Source: Bradyrhizobium sp. Ce-3 (GTDB lineage Bacteria; Pseudomonadota; Alphaproteobacteria; Rhizobiales; Xanthobacteraceae). Taken from it: 64,000 nt of DNA. The notes under the pieces were generated by a model. The model saw only the letters and a list, made by a program, of their open reading frames with translations. It had not been told where the DNA came from and searched no databases. Both the position numbers and the translations under genes were made by a program. The DNA is taken from the NCBI RefSeq assembly GCF_022835695.1, contig NZ_BQUV01000003.1, positions 310,001-374,000 of the forward strand, given 5' to 3'. How positions within the stretch are numbered: position 1 is the stretch's first letter; each line of letters opens with the position of its first letter. Of this stretch, positions 35,337 through 42,602 are shown in pieces.

Positions 35337-35869
35337 ATTCTTGGCTGCGACGAGAGCATAACAGAGAAAGTGCAGATGAGCGGGCGACTGGAACCGGACC
35401 CGGGCAGCCCAAGGAGGAATGAGGCCTGCGCGCCGCACCTCGACCAGGGCAGTTGCGAAGCGCGCGGCTCCTCGAGACGGACGGGAGCCTTTCAGCATTG
35501 TTCGCTCTGGCGCCGAGCCGGTCTTGCACGATTTCACTGGGTTGACGGTACCGCCGAGCGAGGCTCCGCCGTGGAGGGCGCCTCCATGTCGCCTGCTCCC
35601 GCAATCATGCCGTTTGCCGCAGCACAAAATCGTACGCAAGGGTGACGGGGTGCTCCTATCATGAAGCGCACATGTGCCGGCCGCCGGGTGGCGTGCCTGA
35701 GCCGTGAGCATCTCGCCGGCCGTCAAAGGGGCTCGACCAGGCCGCCGGCTTGAAGCTTATGGACTGATCCGACGACCGGCTGGACTTCGAATTTCTGTTT
35801 GAAGATCGCGACGTCGTCGTAGCCGGCGCGAAGAGCCCGCAGAATGCTTCGCCCAACAGCGAGGCGGCG
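35337..35869. other. Region without a supported gene, 533 bases
   Basis: Many overlapping frames in both directions lack start signals and family features. With a pseudogene on its left edge it probably contains decayed sequence. Confidence 0.45.
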
Positions 35870-36022
35870 TTATCCCGGATCTGGATGAATCGCTTTCTTG
35901 TCTGCGCAGTACTTTGCAATAAGAAGGCGGATTCCCTCTTGCGCGGTCTGATCGGTTACGCAGCTTGAGAGCTTTTGGTAATGCTCGATTCTCCTGTCGA
36001 GTTCGATGCACTTCTCGCACAT
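35870..36022 (-). CDS. 50-residue CxxC protein, paralogue 1
   Basis: ATG at 36020-36022 follows AGGAG at seven bases. The product opens M-C-E-K-C-I-E-L-D-R-R-I-E-H-Y and ends K-K-A-I-H-P-D-P-G. It pairs with the equally long protein at 37803-37955, sharing M-C-x-x-C-x-E-L, I at 12 and K-K-A-(I/L)-H-P-(D/E) at the end. The N-terminal CxxC could bind metal or form a disulfide; the rest is helical. The function is unknown. Confidence 0.7.
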   Translation of the reverse strand: MCEKCIELDRRIEHYQKLSSCVTDQTAQEGIRLLIAKYCADKKAIHPDPG

Positions 36023-36245
36023 GGAGAGTCTCCTGCTAGGCGGCGGGAGCGCCTGTCGGCCCCAGTACCGCTGTCGATATCCATCACGGAGACGCTCGGT
36101 GCCGTCAGCGATCGCTTCAACGCTTGATGGGCGTTGTGCCGCTCGTGATGGCGAAGATGACTTTCCGGGACCGATAGAGGGGATTGACTTCCAGCGCCAT
36201 TCGTCCGGCTTCTGGGAAGCCATCGAGCTGAGCGCCAACCTCTGC

Positions 36246-36383
36246 TTACCTCTTCTTCTTTGCAGGACCGAAGTCCGGTTGCCAGCCGGCCTCCTTGCGG
36301 CTCGGCGCCGCTGCAATCACCTTCGCTTTTTCCTTCTTCGGTTTCTTGGTTTCGCGATTGCCGCGTTGCTGTCCCTTGGCCAT
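36246..36383 (-). CDS. 45-residue highly basic protein
   Basis: M-A-K-G-Q-Q-R-G-N-R-E-T-K-K-P-K-K-E-K at the N-terminus, W-Q-P-D-F-G-P-A-K-K-K-R at the C-terminus; one third Lys or Arg. GGAG lies nine bases before the ATG. Such short basic proteins are common and conserved in Bradyrhizobium; nucleic-acid binding is plausible, but no function is known. Confidence 0.68.
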   Translation of the reverse strand: MAKGQQRGNRETKKPKKEKAKVIAAAPSRKEAGWQPDFGPAKKKR

Positions 36384-36532
36384 GATTTAGATCTCCAATT
36401 GGGGTCTGAGCTCTTCAGCCCGTTCGGCTGCAATATGCGTCGCGGGCGACGCAAGACGTAACGACGCGACCGTGCCGCAAGTGGCGTTGCCGTGATAGAT
36501 TCCCTGTGACCAAACAGGCCAAGAGAGCCGTG

Positions 36533-36631
36533 CTAGCCGTTTAGGATGGCCGCAGCACATGCGAGAAGCAGAAGAAACAGCGGCACGACGACCGGCGGAA
36601 CGATCCATTCCGAGGCGCGAAAACGAGTCAT
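36533..36631 (-). CDS. 32-residue membrane micropeptide, copy B
   Basis: Starts M-T-R-F-R and carries I-V-P-P-V-V-V-P-L at 10-18 and a hydrophobic helix to residue 30. It matches the copy at 30450-30548 without gaps over all 32 residues. AGGAG sits seven bases before the ATG, and the shared leader motif (36654-36685) is 22 bases upstream. Inner-membrane location is expected; the role is unknown. Confidence 0.78.
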   Translation of the reverse strand: MTRFRASEWIVPPVVVPLFLLLLACAAAILNG

Positions 36632-36653
36632 CGAACGCTCCTGTTAGTTAGTT

Positions 36654-36685
36654 GGCGGGAGCGCATGTGACCCTCAGTCACCGGT
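36654..36685 (-). promoter_or_regulatory. Conserved leader motif, copy B
   Basis: The minus strand reads ACCGGTGACTGAGGGT, eight variable bases, CTCCCGCC: 24 of 32 positions are fixed relative to copy A. CGCTCC in it can pair with GGAGCG over the ribosome-binding site downstream. Confidence 0.65.
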
Positions 36686-36901
36686 CGATGCCGTTGATAA
36701 TGCGGTGATCCAGCCACCCTACGCCCGGGGCTGGCCAATAGCGAGCACTAACCGCGCGCAGCGAAGATTTGGAACATGCGCTGCGTCATATAGCCCTGAT
36801 CGCGCAGTACGCACTCATCCCGTTTACCCACCGTCAATGCCTTGTATTCGGCTAGCTCCGTCGCCACCTCTGCCAAGAGCGCAGAGAAGAAAGCATTTCG
36901 A

Positions 36902-37708
36902 ATGAAGATCAATGTCGGATTCGAGATGCTCTATGATTTCCCGCAACCGACGCCCGTGATCATGGTGCTGGGCACTCACATCTCTCGTGCCTCAGACATC
37001 ATCGTTCCGGATTCCTTGACAACCGAGCCTGCGGTGCCGATCACGAGGTATCGCGATTCATTCGGCAATTGGTGCAGCCGCATTGTCGCGCCCGCCGGGC
37101 GTATGCGGTTCGCTGCCGATGGCTGTGTGCGTGACAGCGGTTTGCCGGACCCAGCGTTTCCATCGGCCGTTCAACATGCAGTGCAAGACCTGCCTGCTGA
37201 TACGCTGCTCTATTTGCTCGGCAGTCGTTATTGCGAGACGGACCGGCTCTCCGATATTGCCTGGACCTTGTTTCAGAATACGCCGCCGGGCTGGGCGAGG
37301 GTGCAGGCGATCTGTGAGTTCGTGCACCACCATATTTCGTTCGGATACGAGCATGCCAGTTCCAGCAAGACGGCACTTGAGGCGTACCACGAGGGTAAGG
37401 GTGTCTGCCGCGACTATGCCCACCTGGCCATTGCGTTCTGCCGCTGTATGAACATCCCGGCTCGATACTGTACTGGGTATCTGAGCGATGTGAGCACGCC
37501 GAAACCTTGGGCCGCGGGCGATTTCGCCGGCTGGTTTGAGGCCTATCTCGGAGGCCGATGGCACACCTTCGATCCCCGCAACTTCGTGCCGCGGATCGGC
37601 CGCATCTTGATCGCACACGGGCGCGACGCCGCTGATGTTCCCATTACCCAGACATTCGGGCAGAATTCTCTGGTCAGTTTTAGGGTCTGGACTGACGAGA
37701 TCGCGTAG
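36902..37708 (+). CDS. Transglutaminase-like cysteine peptidase/amidase
   Basis: A 268-residue protein of the transglutaminase-like superfamily. Residues 1-100 form the beta-rich N-terminal domain (Y-D-F-P-Q-P-T-P) seen in bacterial members. The triad is C169 (G-K-G-V-C-R-D-Y-A-H), H221 (R-W-H-T-F-D-P-R-N) and D224. These enzymes cleave or crosslink peptide bonds, some within protein processing or cell-envelope peptides. There is no signal peptide, so it is cytoplasmic. The ATG at 36902 is chosen because the domain begins there; an earlier in-frame start adds unlike residues. Confidence 0.9.
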   Translation: MKINVGFEMLYDFPQPTPVIMVLGTHISRASDIIVPDSLTTEPAVPITRYRDSFGNWCSRIVAPAGRMRFAADGCVRDSGLPDPAFPSAVQHAVQDLPADTLLYLLGSRYCETDRLSDIAWTLFQNTPPGWARVQAICEFVHHHISFGYEHASSSKTALEAYHEGKGVCRDYAHLAIAFCRCMNIPARYCTGYLSDVSTPKPWAAGDFAGWFEAYLGGRWHTFDPRNFVPRIGRILIAHGRDAADVPITQTFGQNSLVSFRVWTDEIA

Positions 37709-37802
37709 TAAATGAGCCATCGCCCCCGCGGCGGATAAAGCGTCTCCGGTCCGGCGGGGCCGCTAAGACGCGGTCCCTATTTCATGAGGCTCGCCAACTG
37801 AG

Positions 37803-37955
37803 TTACTTCGTCTCCGGATGTAACGCGGCCTTCTTCACTTCCATCTCAGCGAGGCTAACCTTGAGACGGTCCGTGGTGAGCGGATCAAAACGCTGACAGA
37901 GTGCGCGTCGAAACATGTCGATCTGCATCTGAAGCTCGTCGCATTGCTTGCACAT
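37803..37955 (-). CDS. 50-residue CxxC protein, paralogue 2
   Basis: GGAG lies six bases before the ATG at 37955. The protein opens M-C-K-Q-C-D-E-L-Q-M-Q-I-D-M-F and ends K-K-A-A-L-H-P-E-T-K, the same length and end motifs as the protein at 35870-36022. It is helical and charged between. Metal binding by the CxxC is possible; no function is known. Confidence 0.7.
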   Translation of the reverse strand: MCKQCDELQMQIDMFRRALCQRFDPLTTDRLKVSLAEMEVKKAALHPETK

Positions 37956-38317
37956 GAGTGCTCCGTACAGCCACCGACGCCCAAGGGCAAAGCCTCAGCC
38001 GGTGGTGGGGAACAACGTACCATGATGAAATTCGTTCAACTAACGGGTTGGGCGTCTTCCTCTCGGAGAAAAGGAAAAACGGCGAAACGAGCAGATCGAA
38101 CCTCACAGGGAATGAAAGGAGCAGGGCAGACCTGCGGAGGGGCGCCGGTCAAGCCACGGCTTCTGTTCGCCAAATGGAGCAAGACATTCCGAAATCGAAT
38201 AACGGGTCAAAGCGCTGGCAGCTCCGAAAAATCACCAGCGCCTACCAGCAAAACGTTCGACACGCGAGGCCGCTTGAGGACGCATCAAATCGCGTGGCAT
38301 CGCAGTGCCGGCCGAAG
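37956..38317. other. Region without a firmly supported gene, 362 bases
   Basis: Two plus-strand frames overlap (one from ATG at 38022, one from 37958), both rich in Arg and Ser. Neither has a good start signal or recognised family, and at most one can be real. Confidence 0.4.
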
Positions 38318-38542
38318 CTAGAGCATGGAGAGCACGACGATCCCGTCTTCAAGCTGTCCCGAGGCAAGGCGCGCTCGCGCCATCTGCTCCAGTTCCGTCC
38401 GGTACTTATGAAGATAACTAAGGGCTTGCTTGTCCGTCTGAAATGTCGTTGTGAGCCGACACATCTGTCGAGCTGCGCCGAGCGCAAGAGAGAACGTTAT
38501 TGTTCCGTCGCCGAGTGACTTGGCTCTACGCACGATCTGCAT
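38318..38542 (-). CDS. 74-residue conserved hypothetical protein
   Basis: Amphipathic helical protein: M-Q-I-V-R-R-A-K-S-L-G-D-G-T-I-T-F at the start, Y-L-H-K-Y-R-T-E-L-E-Q-M-A-R-A-R near 44-59, and a C-terminal E-D-G-I-V-V-L-S-M-L. The ATG at 38542 gives a compact protein; a GTG 15 codons upstream is possible. GGAG is unusually close to the ATG (about two bases), so the start is not firm. Confidence 0.62.
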   Translation of the reverse strand: MQIVRRAKSLGDGTITFSLALGAARQMCRLTTTFQTDKQALSYLHKYRTELEQMARARLASGQLEDGIVVLSML

Positions 38543-38599
38543 GCTCCGGCTTGGTGAGGCTTGGTCGTCGGCATAATCATCGACCACTGCCGAAGTTGA

Positions 38600-38842
38600 C
38601 TATCGCGGTAACTTATTGGTGCGCTTCTTTGGCGAATGCGCCGGCAATGGTGCCGGCGGCGTTGCAGCGGCGGCTTCCCTGGTCTCGCGGAGCTCTCGAA
38701 GTCGCGCCATGTTCTTGCGAACCTCGATGGCCTGCCTTCCGACCTCCGCCATCGCGCGCGCTCCCTCGTCAGCGGCCAATCGTTTTCGGTTGGCACGCGC
38801 GATGCGTTCGGGCGATGATTCTGCCGACTTCCTGACGCTCAT
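38600..38842 (-). CDS. 80-residue charged helical protein
   Basis: Dominated by a long predicted helix (R-I-A-R-A-N-R-K-R-L-A-A-D-E-G-A-R-A-M-A-E near 12-32, then V-R-K-N-M-A-R-L-R-E-L-R-E), followed by an Ala/Pro-rich linker and a basic K-K-R-T-N-K tail. It is likely a small coiled-coil protein. It starts 57 bases upstream of the 74-residue gene on the same strand and may be co-transcribed with it. No family name. Confidence 0.62.
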   Translation of the reverse strand: MSVRKSAESSPERIARANRKRLAADEGARAMAEVGRQAIEVRKNMARLRELRETREAAAATPPAPLPAHSPKKRTNKLPR

Positions 38843-38867
38843 GCACACGACCGCTGAACAGGCAAAA

Positions 38868-38893
38868 CCCGCTCAATCCTGAGATTGAGCGGG
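38868..38893 (-). terminator. Terminator after the cold-shock gene
   Basis: CCCGCTCAATC and GATTGAGCGGG pair perfectly around four bases; the minus strand continues with TTTT. It lies 43 bases past the cold-shock stop. Confidence 0.85.
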
Positions 38894-38936
38894 CAGCATG
38901 CCGTTTCAGTACATCCGTGAAACGACACGACGAAAC

Positions 38937-39146
38937 TCACGCCAGCGAGAGGCTCTCGGCGCTGACCTTGCCTCGCATCTTGTCGGTCTTGACCTCGTAG
39001 TGAACCTTTTGGCCCTCCGCGAGACTCGAAAGACCGGCCCGTTCGACTGCGCTGATGTGAACGAACACATCGCTGCTGCCGTCTTCCGGCTGGATAAAGC
39101 CGAAGCCCTTTTGGCTATTGAACCATTTAACAGTACCTGTCGTCAT
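38937..39146 (-). CDS. cspA: Cold-shock domain protein
   Basis: A 69-residue OB-fold RNA/DNA-binding protein with RNP1 K-G-F-G-F-I at 13-18 and RNP2 V-F-V-H-I near 28-32, the classical nucleic-acid surface. K-W-F-N precedes RNP1. Such proteins act as RNA chaperones in cold and stationary phase. GGAG lies before the ATG, a clear terminator follows, and the long upstream region (over 400 bases before the next gene) could hold a regulated leader. Confidence 0.96.
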   Translation of the reverse strand: MTTGTVKWFNSQKGFGFIQPEDGSSDVFVHISAVERAGLSSLAEGQKVHYEVKTDKMRGKVSAESLSLA

Positions 39147-39570
39147 CTTGTTCTCCAAAGCGCGCGAGCGCATACCGCGCGACAGTCACGCGATGATTTC
39201 AACTTCGTCGATGTCTTTGGAAAAGGTGCCCGCGGGCGCGTTCAACAAGGCACAGCGGCTAATCGAATACAGTTAGTATATATGCTATGTGCGGCCCATT
39301 ACAAGGAACGGGGCTGATTTGTTTCAGTTGGGCGCCTCCGCCGCCGATCGAGAGCTTCGAACGGGCCCGCCGAGGGGAACCTAATCGATTGACACGGCCG
39401 CGCGGTAGTGTTCCGGTCATTCCACCAACCGTATCGGCATGGCGAGCAGACCGGCTTGTTCAAAGCCGGCGAAGAATTTCGCCGTTACCCTCATCCTCAC
39501 GATCGTGAACGTCCCCTGCGCAAAGGTTGCGTGCAGGGCTGTTCCAGTTCGCAGCCACCGAGGAGTTTTG
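39147..39570. other. Divergent control region between the cold-shock and S21 genes
   Basis: About 424 bases with no supported gene. It is A/T-rich around 39265-39290 (TTAGTATATATGCTATG), likely a promoter. GGAAC-N16-AGTT at 39305-39329 loosely resembles an EcfG site on the plus strand. Confidence 0.4.
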
Positions 39571-39840
39571 ATGCAGGTCCTTGTTCGCGACAACAATATC
39601 GACCAGGCACTTCGAGTCCTGAAGAAAAAGATGCAGCGCGAAGGTGTCTTCCGCGAGATGAAGCAACGCCGCGCCTATGAGAAGCCTTCGGAAAGAAAGA
39701 CGCGAGAAAGATCGGAGGCCATTCGTCGGGCCCGCAAGCTCGCTCGGAAGCAGGCGATCCGCGAAGGATTGCTGCCGGCGCCTCCGAAGAAAAAACTTCC
39801 AGAGCGCAGGCCACCTTTGCCGCAGGTCACCGTCATCTAG
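39571..39840 (+). CDS. rpsU: Ribosomal protein S21 (probable paralogue)
   Basis: An 89-residue S21: [19 protein letters not shown] at the N-terminus and [18 protein letters not shown] near 24-41 are diagnostic. The Arg/Lys-rich tail extends past the usual 70-75 residues. S21 sits on the 30S platform near the anti-Shine-Dalgarno. Its setting among small stress-zone genes rather than a housekeeping operon suggests an accessory copy. GAGGAG precedes the ATG. Confidence 0.95.
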   Translation: MQVLVRDNNIDQALRVLKKKMQREGVFREMKQRRAYEKPSERKTRERSEAIRRARKLARKQAIREGLLPAPPKKKLPERRPPLPQVTVI

Positions 39841-40046
39841 CAAGGATACCAACCGGTTCGACTCCGGTGAGGTAAGGCGACGGGTCCGAATGTCGAATGA
39901 GACTTGTCGAAGCCGGATGGTCCTATCGAGAGGCAGAGCTTTCAATTCGTTCGAGTGGCAGATGGATATGCCTAGGAATCGGATGGGTTGAGGCGCATAT
40001 TGAGGAAATGAAAACCTATTTCACACCTCGTTTGCTGGAGGTCACC

Positions 40047-40196
40047 GTGACGCCTCAACAGCCCACGCGCTGGAAATGGCACGTTTCCGAAGCAAACGTT
40101 GAGCTGGCCTGCGGGTACGCGACCAGCCGGGAAACGGCGCAGATTGAAGGCGATGACGCTCTGTTCGCTATGCTCTCGATAGGGCCCGTCAAGTGA
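40047..40196 (+). CDS. 49-residue hypothetical protein
   Basis: Starts at GTG 40047 after GGAGG at five bases; the same frame extends upstream to an ATG at 40008 with a too-close GAGG. T-P-Q-Q-P-T-R-W-K-W-H-V opens the protein and C-G-Y-A-T-S-R-E-T-A-Q-I-E-G-D-D-A-L-F follows. The pattern (W-x-W then S-R-x-x-A-x-x-x-G-x-D-A) recalls other short Bradyrhizobium proteins. The function is unknown. Confidence 0.6.
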   Translation: MTPQQPTRWKWHVSEANVELACGYATSRETAQIEGDDALFAMLSIGPVK

Positions 40197-40307
40197 CTGC
40201 CAAGCGTCCGGGACCCCAACCGGCGCGCCAGATCCGTTGAAAAGGCATCGTGTCAATACGAGGTACGAAATCCGCACACCATCTGTTGCCGGCGAAAGGA
40301 AGCGCGG

Positions 40308-40544
40308 ATGATCCGCTACTACTTCGACATCAGGGATGACAACGGGATTTATCCCGATAAGGAAGGGATGGAGTTTGCAACGCAGCGTGAAGCTGAAGTC
40401 GAGGCAGCAGAATCGCTGGCAGGCCTAGCGCGTGATCTTGCCACTCTGGACGATCGACCGGACCTCTCGGTTGAGGTGAGAACCGTCGTTGGACGCGTAT
40501 TCCAAGCCGCCCTCATTTTCGATAGGGGCGAGACGAAGCGGTAA
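40308..40544 (+). CDS. DUF6894 family small protein
   Basis: A 78-residue protein with Y-Y-F-D-I-R-D-D at 4-11, D-x-E-G-M-E-F near 17-23 and A-E-S-L-A near 34-38, the signature of DUF6894, which is very common in Bradyrhizobium and related genera. Function is unknown; members often accompany stress-response genes. AAGGAAG precedes the ATG. It ends 53 bases before a convergent small gene. Confidence 0.85.
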   Translation: MIRYYFDIRDDNGIYPDKEGMEFATQREAEVEAAESLAGLARDLATLDDRPDLSVEVRTVVGRVFQAALIFDRGETKR

Positions 40545-40597
40545 CGGCGCAGCTTGCGGCCTTTGTCGCCTTCAGTTCTCGGCCTGGTCACAATTGT

Positions 40598-40825
40598 CTA
40601 GCTTGAGATTCGCTGCTCCGCCATGAGCCACTGATGTACGATCTGCCATTTGTCCTCTGCGCCTGACCGAAAATCCAGTAATGTTGGCTCGCGTCTGGCT
40701 TTGATCTCGAGGAAAAATCGCCGCGCGTCGCGTGCGCAGGCTTTTCCGCCAAGCGGCTGCGTCTTGATCCAGTGGTCCCATTCGCGAACGATCGCCTGCC
40801 TCGCTGCGCGATGAAGCGACGTCAT
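40598..40825 (-). CDS. 75-residue conserved hypothetical protein
   Basis: A soluble protein with W-D-H-W near 16-19, a basic centre (A-R-D-A-R-R-F-F-L-E-I-K) and W-Q-I-V-H-Q-W-L near 60-67. Its ATG follows the stop of the upstream gene directly (TAG-ATG), so the two are translationally coupled and share the promoter at 41148-41172. No family is recognised. Confidence 0.68.
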   Translation of the reverse strand: MTSLHRAARQAIVREWDHWIKTQPLGGKACARDARRFFLEIKARREPTLLDFRSGAEDKWQIVHQWLMAEQRISS

Positions 40826-41020
40826 CTAGCGGGCCTTATTGGTGGGATGCTTGGATTCTCGTGCCAATCGCTCGGCTTTGAGGCGCTCGCGGTTGGCTTG
40901 GAACGCTTTGTCGACTTTGGCATGCTCGCTCGGCGCGGCCTCCACTTTTCGGAACATCTTGTTGGCTTCTCGCGCCGCGGCGGTTGAGTCCTGGCGGCCG
41001 AAGGCTCGATCTTTGATCAT
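40826..41020 (-). CDS. 64-residue charged hypothetical protein
   Basis: A helical, Lys/Arg/Glu-rich protein (A-A-A-R-E-A-N-K-M-F-R-K-V-E-A near 15-29, then F-Q-A-N-R-E-R-L-K-A-E-R-L). The ATG at 41020 is taken; a GTG three codons upstream is possible. An EcfG-type promoter lies 128 bases upstream, and the next gene follows without a gap. Probably a small stress protein; the role is unknown. Confidence 0.66.
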   Translation of the reverse strand: MIKDRAFGRQDSTAAAREANKMFRKVEAAPSEHAKVDKAFQANRERLKAERLARESKHPTNKAR

Positions 41021-41147
41021 TCCTGGCACTCCACATCCCCAAATTATGAGACGGGTCTCGGGCGGCGCAACCTCAGCTTAGGCCTCGGTGCGTTCGTCCG
41101 TCAGCGGCGGCGGCCTTACGATTCATGACCTCGCGCCGTCTTCGTCA

Positions 41148-41172
41148 AACGTCCTGGTGTCATTCCGGTTCC
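41148..41172 (-). promoter_or_regulatory. EcfG-type general-stress promoter
   Basis: The minus strand reads GGAAC, 16 bases, CGTT, which is the consensus of the alphaproteobacterial general-stress sigma factor EcfG. It points to the two-gene unit 41020-40598. Confidence 0.65.
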
Positions 41173-41200
41173 TAGCGACGACGCTGCCGTGCTGAAGCTG

Positions 41201-41440
41201 CTAGAACAAACTGTCCGCCGCCTTGTCGAGCCGTCTTACCGCGCCTCCGGCTTCGTTGAGGTGACCCACCAGTTCACCGGAGAGCCGATAAATCCTGCTG
41301 CCCTTCAGATCGTAAAGCTTCCGGCCCTTGAGGTCGAAAACAGCGGAGCCGACCACCACGGCGACGTGTACGCCATCACTGTTGACTATGTCGCCCTTCA
41401 AGCGTGACTCCCTTGTTTTCGCGACCTCGGTGATCCTCAC
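41201..41440 (-). CDS. 79-residue hypothetical protein with beta-repeat
   Basis: Starts with GTG overlapping the stop of the DUF1488 gene (GTGA), a sign of coupling. The middle has short beta-like repeats (V-F-D-L-K-G-R-K-L-Y-D-L-K-G then I-Y-R-L-S-G), reminiscent of 4-fold beta repeats. The C-terminus is charged. No family name; last gene of a four-gene small-protein operon. Confidence 0.68.
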   Translation of the reverse strand: MRITEVAKTRESRLKGDIVNSDGVHVAVVVGSAVFDLKGRKLYDLKGSRIYRLSGELVGHLNEAGGAVRRLDKAADSLF

Positions 41441-41718
41441 TGCTTCCTGAAGTCGATGCTTCTCAGGATGATCCCGGCGGGCACACCTTCGAACTCGCCC
41501 GCCATGTATTTGACGGTGGCGCGGGCTTCGATGCGTTCTCGCAGTCGCATGAACTGTGCTTCGCGTTCGCTCGACGGTGCGCGTCCCGCACCTTCCAGCT
41601 CATCCATCGCGGAAGTCGAGATCGCGCAGGAGATGACCTTCGCGCCGTCGCGCATCGAGAACTGGACGATCATGCGGTCGTACTCGAAACTGGTGAAACA
41701 AGCTTGTTCAAGTGACAT
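41437..41718 (-). CDS. DUF1488 family protein
   Basis: A 93-residue protein: F-E-Y-D-R-M-I-V-Q-F at 11-20, then C-A-I-S-x-x-A-M-D-E-L near 30-40 match DUF1488 of proteobacteria, where the fold is small and the function unknown. The central part is Arg/Glu-rich helical. It overlaps the next gene by GTGA and follows the 98-residue gene after 39 bases. Confidence 0.82.
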   Translation of the reverse strand: MSLEQACFTSFEYDRMIVQFSMRDGAKVISCAISTSAMDELEGAGRAPSSEREAQFMRLRERIEARATVKYMAGEFEGVPAGIILRSIDFRKQ

Positions 41719-41757
41719 GCGACTAAACCCGTTGCGTTGGCCGAAGCAGGCACAGCT

Positions 41758-42054
41758 TCAGCCCTGTTCATCGAGCCGGGCAAAATCCGCCAGAATCGCC
41801 GCGACGAGATCGCGATGCCTCGTATCGTCAGGCGAAAGGCTCGCAGCGTAGATGTTCAGCACGTAGCGCGCCTTGGCAGCCGCTTCCGGCCATGAGGTCG
41901 CGGCGATCGAGACCAGTTCGCTTTCCAGCCCGCTTTGCCGTTCGCGCAGGTCCCGCGCACGGCTCTCGACATCCGTTGTTGCGCGGCGGACTTCCGTCGC
42001 TTTCTGCGCTGCAATCCCGCGATGCTTGTCCAGATCGAGCGGTTCGTCACTCAT
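41758..42054 (-). CDS. 98-residue helical hypothetical protein
   Basis: ATG at 42054 lies inside the end of the upstream gene (8-base overlap), indicating coupling. A long charged helix (D-V-E-S-R-A-R-D-L-R-E-R near 28-39) precedes A-R-Y-V-L-N-I-Y-A-A-S-L near 62-73 and a C-terminal helix. A longer in-frame start adds 26 residues that lie antisense-like over the upstream gene and is rejected. No function. Confidence 0.7.
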   Translation of the reverse strand: MSDEPLDLDKHRGIAAQKATEVRRATTDVESRARDLRERQSGLESELVSIAATSWPEAAAKARYVLNIYAASLSPDDTRHRDLVAAILADFARLDEQG

Positions 42055-42313
42055 CTGGCATGCCCGCGTCGATCCGTTGCGCATCCGCCAGGTCGACCGG
42101 ACCGATGGAAAACATCTCCATCCTGGCGCCATGCGAGGCAGCCGGCACGATCATCATCGTCGCAACGCGGCGATAAGACGCGAAGGAAAGCCCTTCGATC
42201 ATCTCCTCGTCCGTGATGACCTCGTAGCGTCCGGCAGGCAGAGGGTGATCGATGCCCCTGATCTGGAACGAATGCTTGAAGGTGACGATTTCCCGTCGCG
42301 AGCGAGTCTGCAT
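42047..42313 (-). CDS. 88-residue hypothetical protein
   Basis: First gene of the four-gene unit. It begins M-Q-T-R-S-R-R-E-I-V-T-F and contains G-R-Y-E-V-I-T-D-E-E-M-I-E near 28-40, A-S-Y-R-R-V-A-T-M-M-I near 45-55 and I-G-P-V-D-L near 70-75, a beta-rich pattern that seems conserved. No named family. Its end overlaps the next start by eight bases. Confidence 0.7.
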   Translation of the reverse strand: MQTRSRREIVTFKHSFQIRGIDHPLPAGRYEVITDEEMIEGLSFASYRRVATMMIVPAASHGARMEMFSIGPVDLADAQRIDAGMPDE

Positions 42314-42488
42314 GTACGCCCGCCTTTGCCAATGCTCGGGCGCCGATGTCGGCTCGCCGATCAGGGCACCATGCGCTCTTTCGAGAGCATTAGCTAACGC
42401 TTTCTCGCGCTCCGATGTCGCGGCCGGAACGCCTCGACGCGCTCGCTATTCCGGCGGCGAACGCGTCATGATGCCTCTAACCGCCATT

Positions 42489-42580
42489 GGGAGGTCACTG
42501 AGAGTGAGTATGCTCCCGCCAAAGACGAGGAGCGTCCCTTTTCATGGCTTGGCTTGGTCGACTGCATTGCGCCGCCGGTG
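42489..42580 (+). pseudogene. Decayed third copy of the micropeptide and its leader
   Basis: The leader (GGTCACTGAGAGT... TATGCTCCCGCC, 42493-42520) and AGGAGCGT (42530-42537) match copies A and B. The following bases match copy A up to GCGCCGCCGGTG (codons I-A-P-P-V), but a one-base shift and lack of an in-frame ATG break it, and similarity stops at 42580, 23 bases before the caspase stop. Confidence 0.62.
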
Positions 42581-42602
42581 GGTCGACCCACGCGGCGCCC
42601 CC

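Noticed and set aside
37958-38518. Plus-strand frame of 186 codons
   Set aside because: It runs antisense over the better-supported 74-residue gene and over the 50-residue CxxC gene start region, without start signal.
39305-39329. EcfG promoter before the S21 gene
   Set aside because: GGAAC-N16-AGTT lacks the C of CGTT and leaves a 240-base leader; too weak to claim.
22497-42600. Whole region from tRNA-Phe to the caspase gene as a single genomic island
   Set aside because: No integrase, transposase or matching right-hand repeat at 42.6 kb was found; only the 22.5-29.8 kb part has a supporting direct repeat.
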